DNA from: an uncultured Clostridium sp.
GTDB lineage: Bacteria; Bacillota_I; Bacilli_A; RF39; UBA660
NCBI GenBank assembly: GCA_945788325.1
Contig: CALZLL010000014.1
Span: 1-16,271, forward strand
Length of the DNA stretch: 16,271 nucleotides
Direction: 5' to 3'
Below, in pieces: positions 13,808 to 16,271 of the stretch. The notes under the pieces were generated by a model that did no database searches, was not told the origin of the DNA, and saw nothing but the letters and a program-made list of their open reading frames with translations. The position numbers and the translations under genes are program-made. The first letter of the stretch is position 1. The number at the start of each line of letters is the position of its first letter.

Positions 13808-14838
13808 AAAACATCTTTTACAGTTATAAATATCATAAGCGCAAACAAAAGCATTAAACCAATGTTATTAACTATTGCATCTACTTTAGGATTAACTTTC
13901 TTACCTGTAATTTTTTCGATTAAAATAATAACGGCACGATATCCATCAAATGCTGGAAAAGGAATTAAGTTAATAAAACCTACGTTAATTGATAAGTATG
14001 CTAATAAATAAAGTAGTCCCGAAAGTCCAGCTTTACTTTGTGCTCCAACTATAGTATAAATACCAACAGGGCCAGATAAAGCACTTACTCCTATTTTACC
14101 AGTAATTAAAGCTTTTATGGTAACAATCATAGAATTAAACGTTGAGCCAAATTTACTAGTAGCATAACTAAAAGCATTTTTTATTCCATGGTATTTTTTA
14201 CCATCCAATCCCATTCCATATGAATAAGAAACATTACCATCTTTATCTTTTATTTTCTTTGGTTTTACTTTTATTAATTCTTTTTTACCATCTTTTGTTT
14301 CTACTAATATTTTTTGTGTTTTTTCATTATTTGCTAAAGTAAGAGTTAAAGTAACATCATCCCAAGTTCTTGTTGCCTCACCATTTATTTTAAGGATTTT
14401 ATCGCCACTTTTTAAACCTGTTTTATCACACGCAGAATCTTTAACAACTTCTCCAATTATTGGTTTAGTTGTGTAAGAACCATAACATAAAGCCATTATA
14501 AATAACACTAAAAAGCCAAGTATAAAATTATTTGTAACCCCTGCTAATACAATAACTAATTTTTTATACCATGGTTTGTTATACATCTTTTTATCCTTAG
14601 GAACAGAAGTATCATCATCCACTTCCTCTCCAGCCATTGCAACATAACCACCAATTGGTATTAAGCGTAAGCAATATAAAGTCTCATCATTTTTTCTTTT
14701 GAAAGAAAAAAGTTTAGGACCAAAACCAAGTGAAAATTCATAACAATAAACACCTGATTTTTTAGCCCAGAAAAAATGTCCTAACTCATGTATAAAAACA
14801 ATTATTCCAAGCATTAGTATAAAATATATTAAAGTCAT
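13795..14838 (-). CDS. rseP: Site-2 intramembrane zinc metalloprotease RseP/RasP
   Basis: Cleaves transmembrane segments of anti-sigma factors and remnant signal peptides within the membrane. The 347-residue protein has the zinc motif HELGH (17-21) in the first membrane segment, GGYVAMAGEE (63-72), a membrane segment about 92-120, a PDZ domain (about 125-200) with SGDKILKINGE, SGPVGI (255-260), and the second metal-binding motif NLIPFPAFDG (290-299, Asp298), where most homologues have LDG. A last membrane helix lies at 325-341. It follows cdsA by 9 nt, an order known in Bacillota, but dxr, which commonly lies between them, is absent. Its substrate is not indicated by the window. Confidence 0.95.
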   Translation of the reverse strand: MTLIYFILMLGIIVFIHELGHFFWAKKSGVYCYEFSLGFGPKLFSFKRKNDETLYCLRLIPIGGYVAMAGEEVDDDTSVPKDKKMYNKPWYKKLVIVLAGVTNNFILGFLVLFIMALCYGSYTTKPIIGEVVKDSACDKTGLKSGDKILKINGEATRTWDDVTLTLTLANNEKTQKILVETKDGKKELIKVKPKKIKDKDGNVSYSYGMGLDGKKYHGIKNAFSYATSKFGSTFNSMIVTIKALITGKIGVSALSGPVGIYTIVGAQSKAGLSGLLYLLAYLSINVGFINLIPFPAFDGYRAVIILIEKITGKKVNPKVDAIVNNIGLMLLFALMIFITVKDVLKLF

Positions 14839-14847
14839 TTATGCCTC

Positions 14848-15621
14848 CTAAAAAATACCTGATAATAAAATATATCCAATAATAACAAAAATAATACTAT
14901 CTAGTCTATCTAATACGCCACCATGTCCTGGCATTATATTAGAAAAATCTTTTATATCATGATTTCTTTTAACCGCTGAGAAAAATAAATCTCCCAGTTG
15001 TCCCAAACATGATAATAGAAGTGTAACAATAAGTAATAACAAAACACTTACGTTACTATCTATTGCAACATAATAAAAAGTAGCTGCACAAAGAGTTCCA
15101 AATACTCCACCTATTATTGCTCCCTCCCAAGTTTTATTAGGAGAAATCTTAGGTGCAAACTTATGTTTTCCAATTAAACTTCCACCCAAATGGGCATAAG
15201 TATCAGTTAACATTGTAATTAAGAAAAAGTAAATAAATAGCATCAAACTTTTTTCTCTAATTACTAAAAAACCATGAAATACAGTACCAATCAAGATAGT
15301 CATACCAATAAGTTTAAAAGCCTCGTCAGCATTATATTTTTTATTATCATTACAATAAATAACCGTAAGCATTGGTATTAATAGTGTTAATATATAATAC
15401 ACTTCCCTTTTTTCATTCATAAAAACAAGTAGTATAGTTAATGCATAAATTATAACATCAACATACTTTGGTCTTTTATTTTTATGTGGTAAATCCAAAA
15501 ATTCTTTCATTCCTAAAACTGCTAAAGCACATGCTGCTATCTTAAGCCAAATACCTCCAATTATAACAAGTGGTATAAATATAGCTAGAGCAACTATTGC
15601 ACTTATTACTCTTTTTTTCAT
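14848..15621 (-). CDS. cdsA: Phosphatidate cytidylyltransferase CdsA
   Basis: Integral membrane enzyme making CDP-diacylglycerol from CTP and phosphatidate, the branch point for phosphatidylglycerol and cardiolipin. Length is 257 residues with multiple hydrophobic segments. The conserved C-terminal half is clear: TDTYAHLGGSLIGKHK (139-154), SPNKTWEGAIIGG (160-172), LGQLGDLFFSAVKR (206-219) and the CDS signature KDFSNIMPGHGGVLDRLDS (224-242), including the metal-binding acidic residues. In Bacillus uppS precedes it; here it starts a new unit, with its own promoter after the khpA terminator. AAGGATG is the likely ribosome site. Confidence 0.95.
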   Translation of the reverse strand: MKKRVISAIVALAIFIPLVIIGGIWLKIAACALAVLGMKEFLDLPHKNKRPKYVDVIIYALTILLVFMNEKREVYYILTLLIPMLTVIYCNDNKKYNADEAFKLIGMTILIGTVFHGFLVIREKSLMLFIYFFLITMLTDTYAHLGGSLIGKHKFAPKISPNKTWEGAIIGGVFGTLCAATFYYVAIDSNVSVLLLLIVTLLLSCLGQLGDLFFSAVKRNHDIKDFSNIMPGHGGVLDRLDSIIFVIIGYILLSGIF

Positions 15622-15643
15622 ATCATCACATCCTTATGTTTTT

Positions 15644-15672
15644 ATTATAATACAATTACAATTTTTTAACAA
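15644..15672 (-). promoter_or_regulatory. Promoter of cdsA-rseP
   Basis: -35 TTGTTA (15672-15667), 17-bp spacer, -10 TATAAT (15649-15644) on the minus strand, 22 nt before the cdsA ATG. The -10 is perfect and the -35 matches four of six bases. Confidence 0.7.
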
Positions 15673-15715
15673 TAAATATATGTTTTGTTTACAAAATATA
15701 TATCAACTAATACAA

Positions 15716-15741
15716 AAAAGAAGGCCAAAAAGCCTTCTTTT
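15716..15741 (-). terminator. Intrinsic terminator after khpA
   Basis: Perfect 10-bp stem AAAAGAAGGC (15741-15732) with GCCTTCTTTT (15725-15716), 6-nt loop, and a T-run running out of the stem. The stem begins inside the khpA stop codon (15742-15740). It is the most GC-rich hairpin in the window. Confidence 0.92.
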
Positions 15742-15988
15742 AATATGAATCAATGTTAATATTTACTCTTTTATTATCATTTATATATGAACTTGCTTGA
15801 ACGATGGTTCTAAGTGATTTAGCTAATTTACCTTGCTTTCCAATTACTCTTCCCATTTGATCTTCAGGTACCATAACTTGAATCACGATGGTATTTTCTT
15901 CTTCACTAGGAAATTCTTTAACGGTAATGCTATCAGGATCACAAACAAGTTCCTTAACGATTGTTTCTGTTAATTTTACTAATTCCAT
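15740..15988 (-). CDS. khpA: KH-domain RNA-binding protein KhpA
   Basis: Small single-KH-domain protein of 82 residues (family about 75-85), known as YlqC in Bacillus; in streptococci it pairs with KhpB and affects cell division and elongation. The RNA-binding GxxG loop is GKQG (50-53) in MGRVIGKQGKLAKSLRTIVQ, and the closing strand is RVNINIDSY. The N-terminus LVKLTETIVKELVCDPDSI is typical. It starts 2 nt after the rpsP stop, the conserved rpsP-khpA pairing. Unlike Bacillus, rimM and trmD do not follow, since a strong terminator closes the unit directly. Confidence 0.94.
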   Translation of the reverse strand: MELVKLTETIVKELVCDPDSITVKEFPSEEENTIVIQVMVPEDQMGRVIGKQGKLAKSLRTIVQASSYINDNKRVNINIDSY

Positions 15989-15990
15989 AA

Positions 15991-16263
15991 TTACTTACCT
16001 TGTTTTTCATTAGCAAATTTAGTCATGATACCAGCTTTAGAGAAGATATTTCTAACAGTATCAGTTGGTGTTGCACCATTTCTTAACCATTTCATTGCTA
16101 ATTCTTCGTCTATATTAGTTTCAGCAGGACTAACTAAAGGATTATAAGTACCTACTGTTTCAATAAATCTACCATCTCTTGGGCTTCTTGAATCTGCTGC
16201 TACTATACGATAAAAAGGTTGTTTTTTAGCTCCCATTCTTTTTAATCTTAATTTAACTGCCAT
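15991..16263 (-). CDS. rpsP: Ribosomal protein S16
   Basis: Small-subunit assembly protein, 90 residues, complete. The family N-terminus [20 protein letters not shown] is followed by [21 protein letters not shown] and the later block [19 protein letters not shown]. It is first of the rpsP-khpA unit as far as can be seen; its ribosome site and promoter lie past the window's right edge, as only 8 bases follow the start codon. Confidence 0.97.
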   Translation of the reverse strand: MAVKLRLKRMGAKKQPFYRIVAADSRSPRDGRFIETVGTYNPLVSPAETNIDEELAMKWLRNGATPTDTVRNIFSKAGIMTKFANEKQGK

Positions 16264-16271
16264 ATTATATT

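Noticed and set aside
1..16271. CRISPR array, tRNA/rRNA genes, insertion sequences or prophage
   Set aside because: No regularly spaced direct repeats, cloverleaf-type sequences, transposase or integrase motifs, or terminal inverted repeats were seen.

Overview
This is a strongly AT-rich bacterial window, almost entirely coding, in which nearly all genes lie on the minus strand. The gene content suggests an uncultured low-GC Bacillota lineage related to Bacilli, Erysipelotrichia or the gut 'Tenericutes-like' clades: L20-operon leader logic, CIRCE/HrcA control, a PrkC/Stp pair, DUF1540 and KhpA next to S16. It is not a classical mollicute. It carries cell-wall genes (UppP, PASTA kinase), TGA acts as a stop (rpe and the 69-codon gene end in TGA) and tryptophan is encoded by TGG. 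The exact clade cannot be fixed from this window.

Layout, left to right. At 1-1295 is the N-terminal ~431 codons of htpG, driven by a consensus sigma-A promoter overlapped by a CIRCE operator. A three-gene minus cluster follows (1421-2862): a two-TM protein, a 212-aa soluble protein and a lipoprotein. Divergently, uppP (2939-3751) is the only large plus-strand gene; it shares a bidirectional terminator with an unlisted 33-codon membrane peptide gene (3785-3886). Next come holA, then the infC-rpmI-rplT translation operon (4902-6248) with an attenuator leader (6263-6408), an AUA start codon on infC, and an L20 carrying an unusual C-terminal Rho_N/SAP-like extension.

At 6474-7394 is a membrane-anchored protein with a transglutaminase-like Cys-His-Asp layout. 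From 7474 to 12461 lies a tightly coupled operon, in transcription order rlmN-stp-prkC-rsgA-rpe: ribosome methylation, Ser/Thr phosphatase and PASTA kinase, ribosome-assembly GTPase, and pentose-phosphate epimerase. A small cysteine-rich DUF1540-type gene (12630-12797, plus) sits between this operon and fmt. The right part contains fmt, rseP and cdsA (membrane lipid synthesis and intramembrane proteolysis), then rpsP-khpA.

The genes cover ribosome synthesis and fidelity (S16, L20, L35, IF3, RlmN, RsgA, Fmt, KhpA), envelope biogenesis and sensing (UppP, CdsA, RseP, PrkC/Stp) and stress (HtpG). The most notable architecture is extreme compaction: six intrinsic-terminator hairpins overlap the stop codon of a gene they serve. 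No rRNA, tRNA, CRISPR array or insertion sequence was seen, and no gene-free stretch exceeds 300 bases.
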